Source: Stigonema ocellatum SAG 48.90 = DSM 106950
GTDB taxonomy: Bacteria > Cyanobacteriota > Cyanobacteriia > Cyanobacteriales > Nostocaceae
Direction of reading: 5' to 3'
Length of the DNA stretch: 24,461 nucleotides
NCBI GenBank assembly: GCA_016903675.1
Contig: JADQBA010000131.1
Span: 1-24,461 of the forward strand
Shown: positions 7,454-15,604 of the stretch, one piece after another
How the letters are laid out: each line of letters begins with the position of its first letter
How positions within the stretch are numbered: position 1 is the stretch's first letter
Translations under genes and position numbers: made by a program
The notes under the pieces: model-generated
The model's database searches: none
Told to the model about the DNA's origin: nothing
Seen by the model: only the letters and a program-made list of their open reading frames with translations

Positions 7454-7829
7454 AATTACTGGCTTGACAAAATCAAAGTTTTTTGTCAAAGTGGAAGACA
7501 GGTTTTTCCAAATTATTTCTCTTAGCGCTTCTGTTTTCCAACTCCCTTGAAAATTAGGTTTGATGGCAGGCGATCGCAGTGCTTTGCGTCTAATTTACGA
7601 GATTTTGGTGTAGCGCCACCATTCATTTGGTCGCCAACCCACTCATCTGTGGCGGCTGCGATAGGGACGATCGCGCACAATAACATAATAAAACTCCGAA
7701 CTTCCGCAAATTAAGATAAAACCTATCATGGACAAGCCATCTTGGTTAATTTCCGGATAAGTCTGTTGTAATCGATTGTAATCTAGCCCTGACGGCTATT
7801 CCCTGGCGTAGCACAATTGGAATAAAAAT
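7454..7829. other. Upstream region of hgdB with a TTGACAAAA dyad
   Basis: This gene-free stretch of about 375 bp should carry the promoter for the hgdB operon. TTGACAAAA (7464-7472) and TTTTGTCAA (7481-7489) form a perfect 9-bp dyad with an 8-bp spacer, a possible operator or small hairpin. A HIP1 octamer lies near 7570. I found no convincing NtcA box or -10 hexamer. Confidence 0.4.
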
Positions 7830-9026
7830 ATGGCAGTAGACAAAGAAAGCCAGTTATACAGAAAATCTGGATTTCGGTGGCGAATGATTTTAATGGCTTC
7901 TGTCACTTTAGTGACTGGGCTAGTAGCTATCTACAGTTTTTCACAAATTCGGTCTAATACTCAGACTCACCCAGCAAAAGCCTCAAAGGCTACTCCTCCT
8001 AGAGTTGCTGTTACTGCCTTGGGACGGATACAGCCTCAAGGCGAAATTACTAAGTTGTCTCCCCCCAGTTCACTAAGCGGTGTTCGAGTTGAAAAACTGC
8101 TGGTGAAGGAAGGGGATGAGGTGGAAAGAGGGCAAGTCATAGCGTGGCTGGAAAATTATGCTCGTAGTAAAGCTGCTTTGCAACAAGCTGCGGATAAAGT
8201 TCAAGTCGCACAAGCGAAACTAGCGCAGGTTAAAGCTGGGGCGAAAACGGGAGAAATCGATGCTCAAAAAGCGGCGATCGCTCAGTTACAATCTCAATTA
8301 AAAGGAGAAGTGACCGCGCAGCAAGCGACAATCGCACGCTTACAAGCTGAACTAGAAAATGCTCAAACTGAGAACAATCGATATCAGCAGCTTTACCAAC
8401 AAGGTGCTGTAGCCGCTTCCATAGCAGATAGTAAGCGGCTACAGATGAATACTTTCCAACAGCAGTTAACAGAAGCCCAAGCTAGCCTGAACCGTACTGT
8501 GAACACTCTTCAAGATCAGATCAATCAGGCAAAAGCCAAACTAGTGAGTATTAGAGAGGTACGTCCCGTGGATGTCCAGGAAGCAGAATCCGAAGTCAAA
8601 AGTGCGATTACTGCTGTCAAACAGGCAAAAGCAGACTACGACTTAACCTACCTTGTATCTCCTATAGACGGGAAACTTTTGAAAGTTCATACTAAAACTG
8701 GAGAAGTAAGCGGTAATGAAGGGATTGTTGATGTGGGCAAAACATCTCAAATGTATGTGGTGGCGGAAGTTTATCAAACTGACATTAACAAAGTACGTCT
8801 AGGTCAAAAAGCCACCATTACCAGCACTACATTTCCTAAAAAATTACGGGGAACTGTGAGCGAGATTGGTTTGCAAGTTGACAAACAAAACATTTTAAGT
8901 GTCAATCCACAAGCAGATACAGACCGCAGAGTCATTCAGGTAAAAATCCGCATCGACAACCCAGCAGATAGTGAACTGGTCGCACGTTTAACCAACTTAC
9001 AGGTGGATGTTGCTATTCAAATCTAA
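7830..9026 (+). CDS. hgdB: HgdB, DevB-like membrane-fusion protein of a glycolipid exporter
   Basis: Periplasmic adaptor (HlyD/DevB family) linking an inner-membrane ABC transporter to a TolC-like channel. The 398-residue protein has one N-terminal membrane anchor (about 18-40) and a lipoyl-type half-motif around VEKLLVKEGDEVERGQVIAWL. A long alpha-helical hairpin rich in Ala/Gln/Lys follows (about 105-265), then the second lipoyl half (LVSPIDGKLLKV) and a C-terminal beta-barrel region. In PCC 7120 the DevB-like HgdB (all5347) works with HgdC in glycolipid layer deposition. Gene order here (hgdB, hgdC, epimerase, hglT downstream) matches what I recall. DevB itself is the alternative, but devB is normally followed by devC and devA, and no ATPase gene is present here. 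Confidence 0.85.
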   Translation: MAVDKESQLYRKSGFRWRMILMASVTLVTGLVAIYSFSQIRSNTQTHPAKASKATPPRVAVTALGRIQPQGEITKLSPPSSLSGVRVEKLLVKEGDEVERGQVIAWLENYARSKAALQQAADKVQVAQAKLAQVKAGAKTGEIDAQKAAIAQLQSQLKGEVTAQQATIARLQAELENAQTENNRYQQLYQQGAVAASIADSKRLQMNTFQQQLTEAQASLNRTVNTLQDQINQAKAKLVSIREVRPVDVQEAESEVKSAITAVKQAKADYDLTYLVSPIDGKLLKVHTKTGEVSGNEGIVDVGKTSQMYVVAEVYQTDINKVRLGQKATITSTTFPKKLRGTVSEIGLQVDKQNILSVNPQADTDRRVIQVKIRIDNPADSELVARLTNLQVDVAIQI

Positions 9027-9088
9027 TTTGTTAATTGTAGATTGTAAAAACTAACAACTAACAATAGGAATCCTAAATCTGAAAATAA

Positions 9089-9143
9089 GTAGGGTGGGCT
9101 ATGCCCTACAAAACCCGGATATGGTGGGCAGTGCCCACCCTAC
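9089..9143. repeat. Inverted repeat GTAGGGTGGGC between hgdB and hgdC
   Basis: GTAGGGTGGGC (9089-9099) and GCCCACCCTAC (9133-9143) are exact reverse complements, with the GGTGGGCA/TGCCCACC palindrome nested in the right half (9123-9139). It lies in the 144-bp gap between hgdB and hgdC and could attenuate or stabilise the operon transcript. Confidence 0.75.
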
Positions 9144-9170
9144 TAACATCCCTTCCAAGAAAATCCAACC

Positions 9171-10349
9171 ATGATTATCAAAATTCCCTTGGCATGGCTA
9201 CAACTAATCCGAACCAAAGTGCGTTCTCTAGTGGCTGTGGCTGGCATTGCCTTTATCGTGATTCTGATGTTTATGCAACTTGGATTCCAAGATGCTCTCT
9301 ATTCAAGTGCTACCCAGTTACATCGAAATCTTCAAGGAGATTTATTTTTAGTCAGTTCGCAATATAAATCTTTGACCGCTATTCAAAGCTTTTTCCGAAC
9401 TCGTTTATACCAAACCCTAGGGTTTAATGGTGTAGAGTCAGTGAGTCCCATGTATTTGGGATTTGCCAAATTTAAAAATACTGCAAATGGTGAAAAATAC
9501 TCAATATATGTTATTGGCTTTGAACCAGGAAAGCCTGTGATGAACATACCAGAAGTGGAGGAGAATTTAGATAAAATAAAAATTCCTGATGTGGTGCTTT
9601 TTGACCGAAATTCTCGACCAGAATTCGGAGACGTTGCCGAGAAATTTGAACACCTTAAAACTGACCAGACAATTGAAATCTATCCCTTTAATTCATTAGC
9701 TGGCTACAGAGTCAGAGTTGGTGGCTTATTTAGCTTAGGTCCTTCCTTTGGAGTAGATGGCAATTTAATTACCAGTGACTCAACTTTTTTAAGAATATTT
9801 CCTAATACCCGTCCAGCAGAACTCATAGACGTAGGTGCAATAACTCTCAAGCCTGGTGTCAACCCGCAAACTGTTCAGGAAGATTTGCAGGCACACTTAC
9901 CTAATGATGTCCTAGTTTTTACTCGCCAAGGATTTATTGATTTTGAAAGAGAATATTGGGCAAACAGAACACCGATTGGTTTTATACTTAATCTCATGCT
10001 AACAATGGCTGCTGTTGTCGGTGTCGTCATTGTCTATCAAATTCTTTATAGTAATATTTCTACCCAATTAGTTGCTTATGCTACTTTAAAAGCCATAGGT
10101 TATACAACTAATTATTTATTAATTGTTGTTTTTCAACAGGCTTTCATTTTAGCAGCATTAAGCTATATACCAGGATTAGCTTTTTCTTGGTGGTTATATG
10201 ATTTTGCCATGAAAGCTACTAAGTTACCAATCGTAATGAGCCTTAGCAATGCCATGATTGTCTTGATATCAACAATTTTAATGTGTATGACATCAGGAGC
10301 GATCGCTATAAACAAACTCCGCTCCACAGATCCGGTAGATATCTTCTAG
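9171..10349 (+). CDS. hgdC: HgdC, DevC-like ABC transporter permease
   Basis: Inner-membrane permease of the DevC/MacB-FtsX type, 392 residues. One membrane segment lies near the N-terminus (about 18-40), followed by a large extracytoplasmic domain (about 45-265). Three membrane segments lie near the C-terminus, around FILNLMLTMAAVVGVVIVY, LLIVVFQQAFILAAL and AMIVLISTILMCMTSGAIAI. This topology is typical of type VII-like ABC exporters. It pairs with HgdB upstream to move heterocyst glycolipids outward. No ATPase gene adjoins it, as remembered for PCC 7120 all5346, so an ATPase such as DevA or another must act in trans. The ATG at 9171 precedes the first hydrophobic segment directly; no strong ribosome-binding site is visible. 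Confidence 0.85.
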   Translation: MIIKIPLAWLQLIRTKVRSLVAVAGIAFIVILMFMQLGFQDALYSSATQLHRNLQGDLFLVSSQYKSLTAIQSFFRTRLYQTLGFNGVESVSPMYLGFAKFKNTANGEKYSIYVIGFEPGKPVMNIPEVEENLDKIKIPDVVLFDRNSRPEFGDVAEKFEHLKTDQTIEIYPFNSLAGYRVRVGGLFSLGPSFGVDGNLITSDSTFLRIFPNTRPAELIDVGAITLKPGVNPQTVQEDLQAHLPNDVLVFTRQGFIDFEREYWANRTPIGFILNLMLTMAAVVGVVIVYQILYSNISTQLVAYATLKAIGYTTNYLLIVVFQQAFILAALSYIPGLAFSWWLYDFAMKATKLPIVMSLSNAMIVLISTILMCMTSGAIAINKLRSTDPVDIF

Positions 10350-10356
10350 TAGATGT

Positions 10357-10490
10357 TTGTTGATTGTTGTTTGTTGTTTGTTGTTTGTTGGCTGTTGCTT
10401 GGCACTCCTCCAACAATCACCAATCACCAATCACCAATCACCAAACAACAATCAACCAACACCAAACACCAATCAACAAACACCAATCAA
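10357..10490. repeat. Paired heptamer arrays (TTTGTTG and CAATCAC) before hgdA
   Basis: A run of TTTGTTG-type heptamers (about 10357-10390) is followed by CAATCAC heptamers (10413-10440) and CAAACACC-type variants. The two arrays are partly complementary and could fold on each other. An open frame runs through into hgdA, but its composition is that of the repeat, so I do not treat it as coding. Confidence 0.75.
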
Positions 10491-10500
10491 CAATCTTTCT

Positions 10501-11502
10501 ATGAACCTCGAAAACAAAACCATCCTCATCACTGGAATTGGCGAATTTATTGGCTTGCGTACTGCTGAACTAGCTTCTTCCCAGGGGATGAAAGTTTGTG
10601 GATTACAAAGTTCTTCAGATAAAATCAAAAAAGCACAAAACTTGGGCGCTAAAGTTATTGTTGGCAGTGTAACTGATCCTGCTACTGCCGAAAAGGCATG
10701 TCAAGGAGTAGACATAGTTTTACATACGGCTGAAGTTGCTCAAGAAGGAGGTTCATTAGAAGAATTTCGTAAGGTAAATGTCGGCGGAACGGTTAACATG
10801 GCTAAAGCCGCTAAGAATGCTGGTGTAAAAACCTTCGTTCATCTCTCAAGTGTGCTGGTATACGGCTTCAACTATCCCGATCGCATCACCGAAGAAGGAC
10901 CGCTCTCTGGAGAGAATAACCCCTACTGTCAGACAAAAATAGAAGCCGAAAAGGCACTTTTACAACTAAATTCCACACCAGATTTTGGCATCATTATCAT
11001 CAGACCAGGAGATGTTTACGGACCTGGAAGTATACCTTGGATAGTCCGACCACTTCTATTAATGCGCCAAAAATTATTCGCCTACGCCAATGACGGAAGA
11101 GGAGTCATTAACCATGTGTATATTGACAACCTGATCCAGGCAATCTTTTTGGCAATAGAAAAAGAAACATACGGGGAAATCTTTAATGTCACTGATGGAC
11201 AAGAAACTACCTGGAAAGAGTATTTTACACGTCTAGCTGAAATGTCAGGTTTACCTGCACCTTTTTCTTTACCAAAAGATGAACTCAAGTTGTTTTTAAA
11301 ACTACGTTATGAGGGACAGAAACTTTTTCGTAAACCAGCCGATCTTCTGCCAGAAGTGGTAGATTTCATGACTCGTCCCTATGCTTATTCCATTACCAAA
11401 GCACAAAGCATATTAAGTTACGAACCAAAAATTACCCTGGAAGAAGGAATGCGGCTGACACAGGAATGGATACGAAAAACTGATCTGCAAAAATTGACCT
11501 AG
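10501..11502 (+). CDS. hgdA: HgdA, extended SDR / UDP-galactose 4-epimerase-like
   Basis: NAD(P)-dependent epimerase/dehydratase of the extended SDR family, 333 residues. The Rossmann loop reads TGIGEFIG (11-18), with the middle glycine of the usual GxxGxxG shifted. The catalytic Ser lies in HLSSVLVYG (116-117) and the Tyr/Lys pair in YCQTK (Tyr142, Lys146). RPGDVYGPG (168-176) follows. In PCC 7120, HgdA (all5345) is reported as a UDP-galactose 4-epimerase needed for normal glycolipid composition. Several similar SDRs act as sterol or lipid dehydrogenases, so an aglycone-modifying role is possible. I chose the ATG at 10501 because the 48 upstream in-frame codons lie wholly in a repeat. It is probably cotranscribed with hgdBC. 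Confidence 0.82.
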   Translation: MNLENKTILITGIGEFIGLRTAELASSQGMKVCGLQSSSDKIKKAQNLGAKVIVGSVTDPATAEKACQGVDIVLHTAEVAQEGGSLEEFRKVNVGGTVNMAKAAKNAGVKTFVHLSSVLVYGFNYPDRITEEGPLSGENNPYCQTKIEAEKALLQLNSTPDFGIIIIRPGDVYGPGSIPWIVRPLLLMRQKLFAYANDGRGVINHVYIDNLIQAIFLAIEKETYGEIFNVTDGQETTWKEYFTRLAEMSGLPAPFSLPKDELKLFLKLRYEGQKLFRKPADLLPEVVDFMTRPYAYSITKAQSILSYEPKITLEEGMRLTQEWIRKTDLQKLT

Positions 11503-11507
11503 GACGT

Positions 11508-11535
11508 GTAGAGACGCGATTAATCGCGTCTCTAC
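11508..11535. terminator. 28-bp perfect palindrome after hgdA
   Basis: The arms GTAGAGACGCGATT and AATCGCGTCTCTAC are exact reverse complements and begin 5 bp after the hgdA stop. No U-run follows, so it is not a canonical intrinsic terminator. It may be an mRNA-end or processing stem before the DUF2141 gene, or a dispersed repeat. More short palindromes (around CCCGTACGGG) and a short STRR (about 11573-11600) follow. Confidence 0.55.
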
Positions 11536-11601
11536 ATAGGTTGACTCCCGTACGGGCGGGGTAACGCCCCTACCCACTCCCCACTCCCCACTCCCCACTT
11601 T

Positions 11602-12069
11602 ATGATGAAAATCTCTAAACTCAGTCTTTCTGTGTTCGCTACTGTCATAAGCCTCAACATAGCTAAAACAGTGAACGCAGAATCTACCTCAACACTTACG
11701 GTTGAAGTCAATGGAATTCGTCACCAAAAAGGTGAAATTTGCCTCAGAATTTACTCCAGTGAACAAGGATTTCCATTCAGCGATACGAGTGAAGTAAAAA
11801 GTGGCTGCACTCCAATACAAGGAAGTTCTTTAACAAAGCAGTTCTCTGGCTTGAAGCCAGGAAAATATGCTGTTGCTGTCATTGACGATCAGAATGGGAC
11901 TCACAAATTAGAGACAGACTTTTTCGGTATTCCTAAAGAAGGTTTTGGGATTTCCAACAATCCAACTGTTTCCATAGTAACAGGTGCGCCAAAGTTTCGC
12001 GACGCAAGTTTTTTAGTCAAGAAAAATAAGACCATCACAATTCAGATGAAATATTCACTCGATTCATAA
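11602..12069 (+). CDS. Secreted DUF2141-family protein
   Basis: This 155-residue protein has an N-terminal signal peptide (MMKISKLSLSVFATVISLNI, cleavage probably near VNA-ES at about 26-27), so it should reach the periplasm or beyond. The mature part has the DUF2141 pattern: a beta-rich start (LTVEVNGIRHQKGEICLRIY), GLKPGKYAVAVIDDQNGTHKLET in the middle and FGIPKEGFGISNN followed by a beta-strand end. The molecular function of the family is not known to me. It starts 99 bp after hgdA and ends 3 bp before the glycosyltransferase gene, which points to cotranscription with it. The location suggests a role in the heterocyst envelope, by inference only. Confidence 0.8.
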   Translation: MMKISKLSLSVFATVISLNIAKTVNAESTSTLTVEVNGIRHQKGEICLRIYSSEQGFPFSDTSEVKSGCTPIQGSSLTKQFSGLKPGKYAVAVIDDQNGTHKLETDFFGIPKEGFGISNNPTVSIVTGAPKFRDASFLVKKNKTITIQMKYSLDS

Positions 12070-12072
12070 ACA

Positions 12073-13242
12073 ATGCAAAAATTGGCAATATCGCTGTCTA
12101 TAGTTTTGCTAGGTTGGTTGGTCATTCAGGTATCTATCTCACTTCTATTTTTGCTGTACCTGCGTTCACCCAGCAAAAAATCATTACCAAACGACTACTT
12201 ACCCAAAACTGCGGTGGTTCTTTTCCTAGGTGGTGCTTCACCGTTGCTGTCCAACTGTTTGCGATCGCTGTTGAATCAGAACTACCCACAGTATGATTTA
12301 AAGTTAATCATCGACAGTGAGGAAGACTCAGCATGGTACATTGTTGCACATACCCTCAGTGAGGAAGCAGCAACCAACGTGCAAGTCAGCCCTCTAAGGA
12401 TGCCACACTCCCATTGTAGTCTCAAATGCAGTGCTCTCGTGCAAGCTGTTTTGGAACTAGACGATTCTTACAAAGTCGTTGCTTTAGTAGATGCTGATGC
12501 GATCGTTCATTCCAATTGGTTGCGTGAATTAGTCAGTCCTCTAGCCCATCCCAAAGTCGGGGCCACAACAGGATATCCTTGGTATGTACCAACAGGGAGG
12601 TATTGGGGGTCGTCGGTACGGTACATGTGGAACATATTTTCAGTGGTAAAAATGTACATGTACCGAATTCCTTGGGGTGGGACTTTAGCGCTCAAAACAG
12701 AACTCATTTACACAACAGGACTGTTAGATAAGTGGAAGCGAGCCTATAACGAGGATACCATGATTCGCGGTGTCCTGGCAAAACATGGGATACTGATTAT
12801 CTTTGTGCCTTCTCTGATTATTCTTAATCGCGAAGAGTGCGACTTGTCAAGCTTCGTAGACTGGTCGAAACAACAACTGCTTTCTTATCGACTTTACCAT
12901 CCTCAATGGTGGACTGTGGTTACTGACTCAATTTTAACCGTACTGCTTCCTTATCTGATGTTGGTGCTATGTTTAGCAGCATTGTGGACGAGACAATGGG
13001 ATGCAGCGGCTATTTTCTTGAACAGCTTAGGCGTTTATACGCAGATATTACTCTTCCTTGTAGTCTCCTTAGAGAAAGGGGTACAACAAATACTGCGCAA
13101 GCACCATCAGAATTTGCCAAAAATATCACCTGCTACAATGATGAAATTGTCTATAGCCTCTCCCGTGACACTGTGGATTTACGGACTAGGGATGTTATCT
13201 GCTCTCTTCATGACAAAAATCAAGCCGAGAAAACTCTTGTAA
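12073..13242 (+). CDS. Membrane-bound family 2 glycosyltransferase
   Basis: GT2 enzyme of 389 residues with the ceramide glucosyltransferase-like layout. There is an N-terminal membrane helix (about 4-30), a cytoplasmic catalytic domain with the metal-binding DADA motif (140-143), an acidic pair in YNEDT (Glu227-Asp228) and a QQLLSYR segment (267-273) in the place of the QxxRW motif, whose Trp is not at the usual spot. Three C-terminal membrane helices follow (about 283-305, 312-333, 358-380). It probably transfers a sugar from a nucleotide donor to a lipid acceptor at the inner membrane. It follows DUF2141 after a 3-bp gap. With HglT downstream, the locus has two glycosyltransferases; which sugar and lipid this one uses cannot be read from sequence. 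Confidence 0.8.
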   Translation: MQKLAISLSIVLLGWLVIQVSISLLFLLYLRSPSKKSLPNDYLPKTAVVLFLGGASPLLSNCLRSLLNQNYPQYDLKLIIDSEEDSAWYIVAHTLSEEAATNVQVSPLRMPHSHCSLKCSALVQAVLELDDSYKVVALVDADAIVHSNWLRELVSPLAHPKVGATTGYPWYVPTGRYWGSSVRYMWNIFSVVKMYMYRIPWGGTLALKTELIYTTGLLDKWKRAYNEDTMIRGVLAKHGILIIFVPSLIILNREECDLSSFVDWSKQQLLSYRLYHPQWWTVVTDSILTVLLPYLMLVLCLAALWTRQWDAAAIFLNSLGVYTQILLFLVVSLEKGVQQILRKHHQNLPKISPATMMKLSIASPVTLWIYGLGMLSALFMTKIKPRKLL

Positions 13243-13274
13243 GGGTGTAGGGGTTTTACACCCCTTCTTTTCTG

Positions 13275-14816
13275 TTATTTCATCCGTTGCAACAGATGCT
13301 CTCCCACGCGCAAAGCGTTTGCCATAATGGTTAGGGATGGGTTCACCGCAGTACTGGATGGGAAAAAACTACCATCAACGATGTAAAGATTGTCAACATC
13401 GTGTGTGCGGCAATTGATATCAAGTACCGAAGTTTTGGGGTCTTCACCGAAACGGCAAGTACCACATTGATGAGCAACCTCTTTCAAGGTCATTTTTGAG
13501 GTAATATATAAAGTGAAAGCCCCAAATCGATTCGGTTGCTCAACTGATTTGAGCAATTTACACCAACGCTTTATCAAGCGATTGAACGCTTCTTCATTGT
13601 TATTTGTATAGTCAATGAAAATGCGATCGCCTTTCGCCCTGACACGATTATTAGGGTCTGGCAAATCTTCTGTAATCAACAACCAAGCAACAGAATGATT
13701 TGCCACTGCTTCAGATATTATGTTAGGCGTAAAAGGTGGTGCATGAGTTGCAATTTTGTCTTTATTGAGATTTCCGAGCAATTGTATGCTTCCCATGGGA
13801 AAAGGAAAATCTTTCTCCCCCCAATAAAAATCATTAACAGCAAGGGTTTTTTGAAAAACCGTAGGATTGGGTTTTGAAGTCAAAGCCATGACTACCGCAT
13901 ACTTATGGGCCATGTAATTGCGTCCGACAAGATGAGAACTATTGGCTAATCCCTTCGGATGTTGGTCATTAGCAGAATTGAGCAATAATACTGTTGAATT
14001 GATTGCACCACAAGCGACAACAATAATATCCCCAGAAAACATCTGACGCTGGAAACCGATTTCTACTTCCACCCCAGTCACTTCGCGACCAGATGCACTT
14101 GTATGTAAACGCAAAGCTTTGGCGTTAGTCATCAAAGTGAGATTGGGATACACGAGTGCTGGACGTAAACCGTTAATGTCAGCATCAGCTTTAGCATGGA
14201 GAAAACATGGAAAACCATCGCAAGTGTCACAACGAATACAAGCACTTAAAAAGCGATTGGCTTCATTTAGCTTGATACCAAGCGGCAGATAAAATGGATG
14301 TAAGCCTTTATCTTTTAAGGCATCGTTGATTTGTTGAATGTAGGTTTCATGGCTGATGGGTGGAAAAGGATAATCTTCACTGGTATGAGGTTCAGTGGGA
14401 TCAAGACCGCGCTTCCCATGTACTTCGTAAAGTTTCTCAGCTTGGGTATAGTAAGGAGCAAAGTCCTGATACTTCAATGGCCATTCAGGAGAAATGCCAT
14501 CTTTATGAATGACTTTTTCAAAGTCTTGCTCGCGAAATCTGAACAAAGCACCACCGTAAAATTTGGTGTTACCGCCAACGTAATAGTGTGTTACTGGACG
14601 TATTGGTTTGCCATTTTTGTCATACCATATCTCACTATTCAAATAGCGTTCTTTTTGCCAAACTTGCTTCGCATCCCAATTTGCTTTTTCTCTGGGTAAA
14701 AAAGTACCTCTCTCTAGAACCAAAATTTTCTTCCCACTAGGGGCTAGTAGATTTGCCAAAGTTCCACCACCAGCACCCGTACCAATGATGATAATATCGT
14801 AATGCCCATCAGCCAT
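13275..14816 (-). CDS. GMC-family FAD-dependent oxidoreductase
   Basis: 513-residue flavoprotein that oxidises alcohols with FAD. The FAD-binding GTGAGG lies at 12-17, followed by LVLERG at about 32-37. A Cys cluster (CIRCDTCDGFPC) sits in the middle of the protein. The C-terminal GMC signature includes VDGSFFPSS and NPSLTIMANA; His449 (in HQCGTC) and Asn492 are the likely catalytic pair. A good Shine-Dalgarno, GGAGG, sits 4 nt before the ATG. It is transcribed toward the GT2 gene and away from hglT; the two stop codons (12-14.8 kb side) are only about 30 bp apart. Heterocyst glycolipids occur as diols and keto-ols, so oxidising a chain hydroxyl is an attractive but unproven role. Confidence 0.85.
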   Translation of the reverse strand: MADGHYDIIIIGTGAGGGTLANLLAPSGKKILVLERGTFLPREKANWDAKQVWQKERYLNSEIWYDKNGKPIRPVTHYYVGGNTKFYGGALFRFREQDFEKVIHKDGISPEWPLKYQDFAPYYTQAEKLYEVHGKRGLDPTEPHTSEDYPFPPISHETYIQQINDALKDKGLHPFYLPLGIKLNEANRFLSACIRCDTCDGFPCFLHAKADADINGLRPALVYPNLTLMTNAKALRLHTSASGREVTGVEVEIGFQRQMFSGDIIVVACGAINSTVLLLNSANDQHPKGLANSSHLVGRNYMAHKYAVVMALTSKPNPTVFQKTLAVNDFYWGEKDFPFPMGSIQLLGNLNKDKIATHAPPFTPNIISEAVANHSVAWLLITEDLPDPNNRVRAKGDRIFIDYTNNNEEAFNRLIKRWCKLLKSVEQPNRFGAFTLYITSKMTLKEVAHQCGTCRFGEDPKTSVLDINCRTHDVDNLYIVDGSFFPSSTAVNPSLTIMANALRVGEHLLQRMK

Positions 14817-15454
14817 TTTTCCTCCGTAGTTTGAGCTAGGTTGGCACTAGTTTTGCCCGAAATTTTCGGCAGGACTGTAGTAGACTTGTCGCCAAATAAA
14901 GGGATGAAAATATAAAACTTTCAGGTGGGAACTGCGTACAGAGGATTACGCAGCAATCAGGTAGAAATTCCACAGTCCCGCCGCCATTACTATGAAGTAG
15001 TTATCGACATAGCAATGCAATAATGCAATGGCGATAATGTCTGTCACAGCATAGTAAAGCTTGCCTTTGGGGAGTATATGTTAGCCTTGAACTTATTGAA
15101 GGTTTAAATATGAATTTAATGATTACTTTTCTTCTCTCCGTTGCAAAAATGTAAGTTATTTTAAAGTGGCTTAAATAACATATTTTATTTAAAATAACAT
15201 ATATGTTAGTTCAGAAATTACCATGATTTGATAATTTTGTCGCAAATCAATCAATTGCAAATTATTCTAGACTGTAGAATAGCACTTGTATAAGGTTTGT
15301 AGTTGCGCTTTAGCGCCAGCAACCACGAGCCATTAACTAAAACAGAAAACATACCAAAACATTTTTACTCAATGGGTAAATCCTAAATTCAATTATTTCA
15401 AAGGCAAATAGTGGTCTGTGAAGTCAACTTTGATAGGTTTGCGATCATTTGTTC

Positions 15455-15504
15455 GTAGTGAGGACTTTAGTCCTCGTATTTTTGAGGACTAAAGTCCTCA
15501 CTAC
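15455..15504. repeat. Nested hairpin (GTAGTGAGGACTTTAGTCCTC arms)
   Basis: The 21-nt arms 15455-15475 and 15484-15504 are exact reverse complements around the loop GTATTTTT. Each arm also contains its own palindrome (GAGGACT/AGTCCTC), so it can fold as one long or two short hairpins. It lies about 100 bp upstream of hglT. Confidence 0.85.
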
Positions 15505-15551
15505 AAACCCATCAAAAATGAAAACAACACTCTTTCCCCCTACACCCGTAC

Positions 15552-15571
15552 GGGCGTATTGCAATACGCCC
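15552..15571. repeat. 20-bp perfect palindrome upstream of hglT
   Basis: GGGCGTATTGCAATACGCCC is its own reverse complement and lies 33 bp before the hglT start. It could be an operator or a 5'-UTR stem, or a dispersed repeat; nothing in the sequence decides between these. Confidence 0.7.
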
Positions 15572-15604
15572 CCACACCCCCACACCCCTGTCTTTACAAG
15601 AAAA

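Larger units (their letters stand above)
14817..15604. other. Divergent promoter region between GMC gene and hglT
   Basis: This gap of about 790 bp separates divergently transcribed genes and should hold both promoters. Most of it is AT-rich with no coding signal; a palindromic AT tract lies near 15175-15205 (TATTTTATTTAAAATAACATA). The 3' end carries two strong palindromes listed separately. An open frame runs through them into hglT but reflects repeat sequence, not an extended N-terminus. Confidence 0.5.

Noticed and set aside
7193..7525. Two overlapping frames of 84-110 codons
   Set aside because: They are translations of STRR arrays and hairpins; the Gly/Trp and Pro/Ser runs come from the heptamers.
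7454..7829. NtcA-type promoter for the hgdB operon
   Set aside because: Expected for heterocyst genes, but I found no convincing GTA-N8-TAC box with a spaced -10, so it is not annotated.
10357..10500. N-terminal extension of HgdA
   Set aside because: The 48 codons lie in TTTGTTG and CAATCAC heptamers; the ATG at 10501 starts the Rossmann fold directly.
15449..15604. N-terminal extension of HglT
   Set aside because: The 52 codons fall in two palindromes and a C-rich tract; the ATG at 15605 gives the usual GT4 start.
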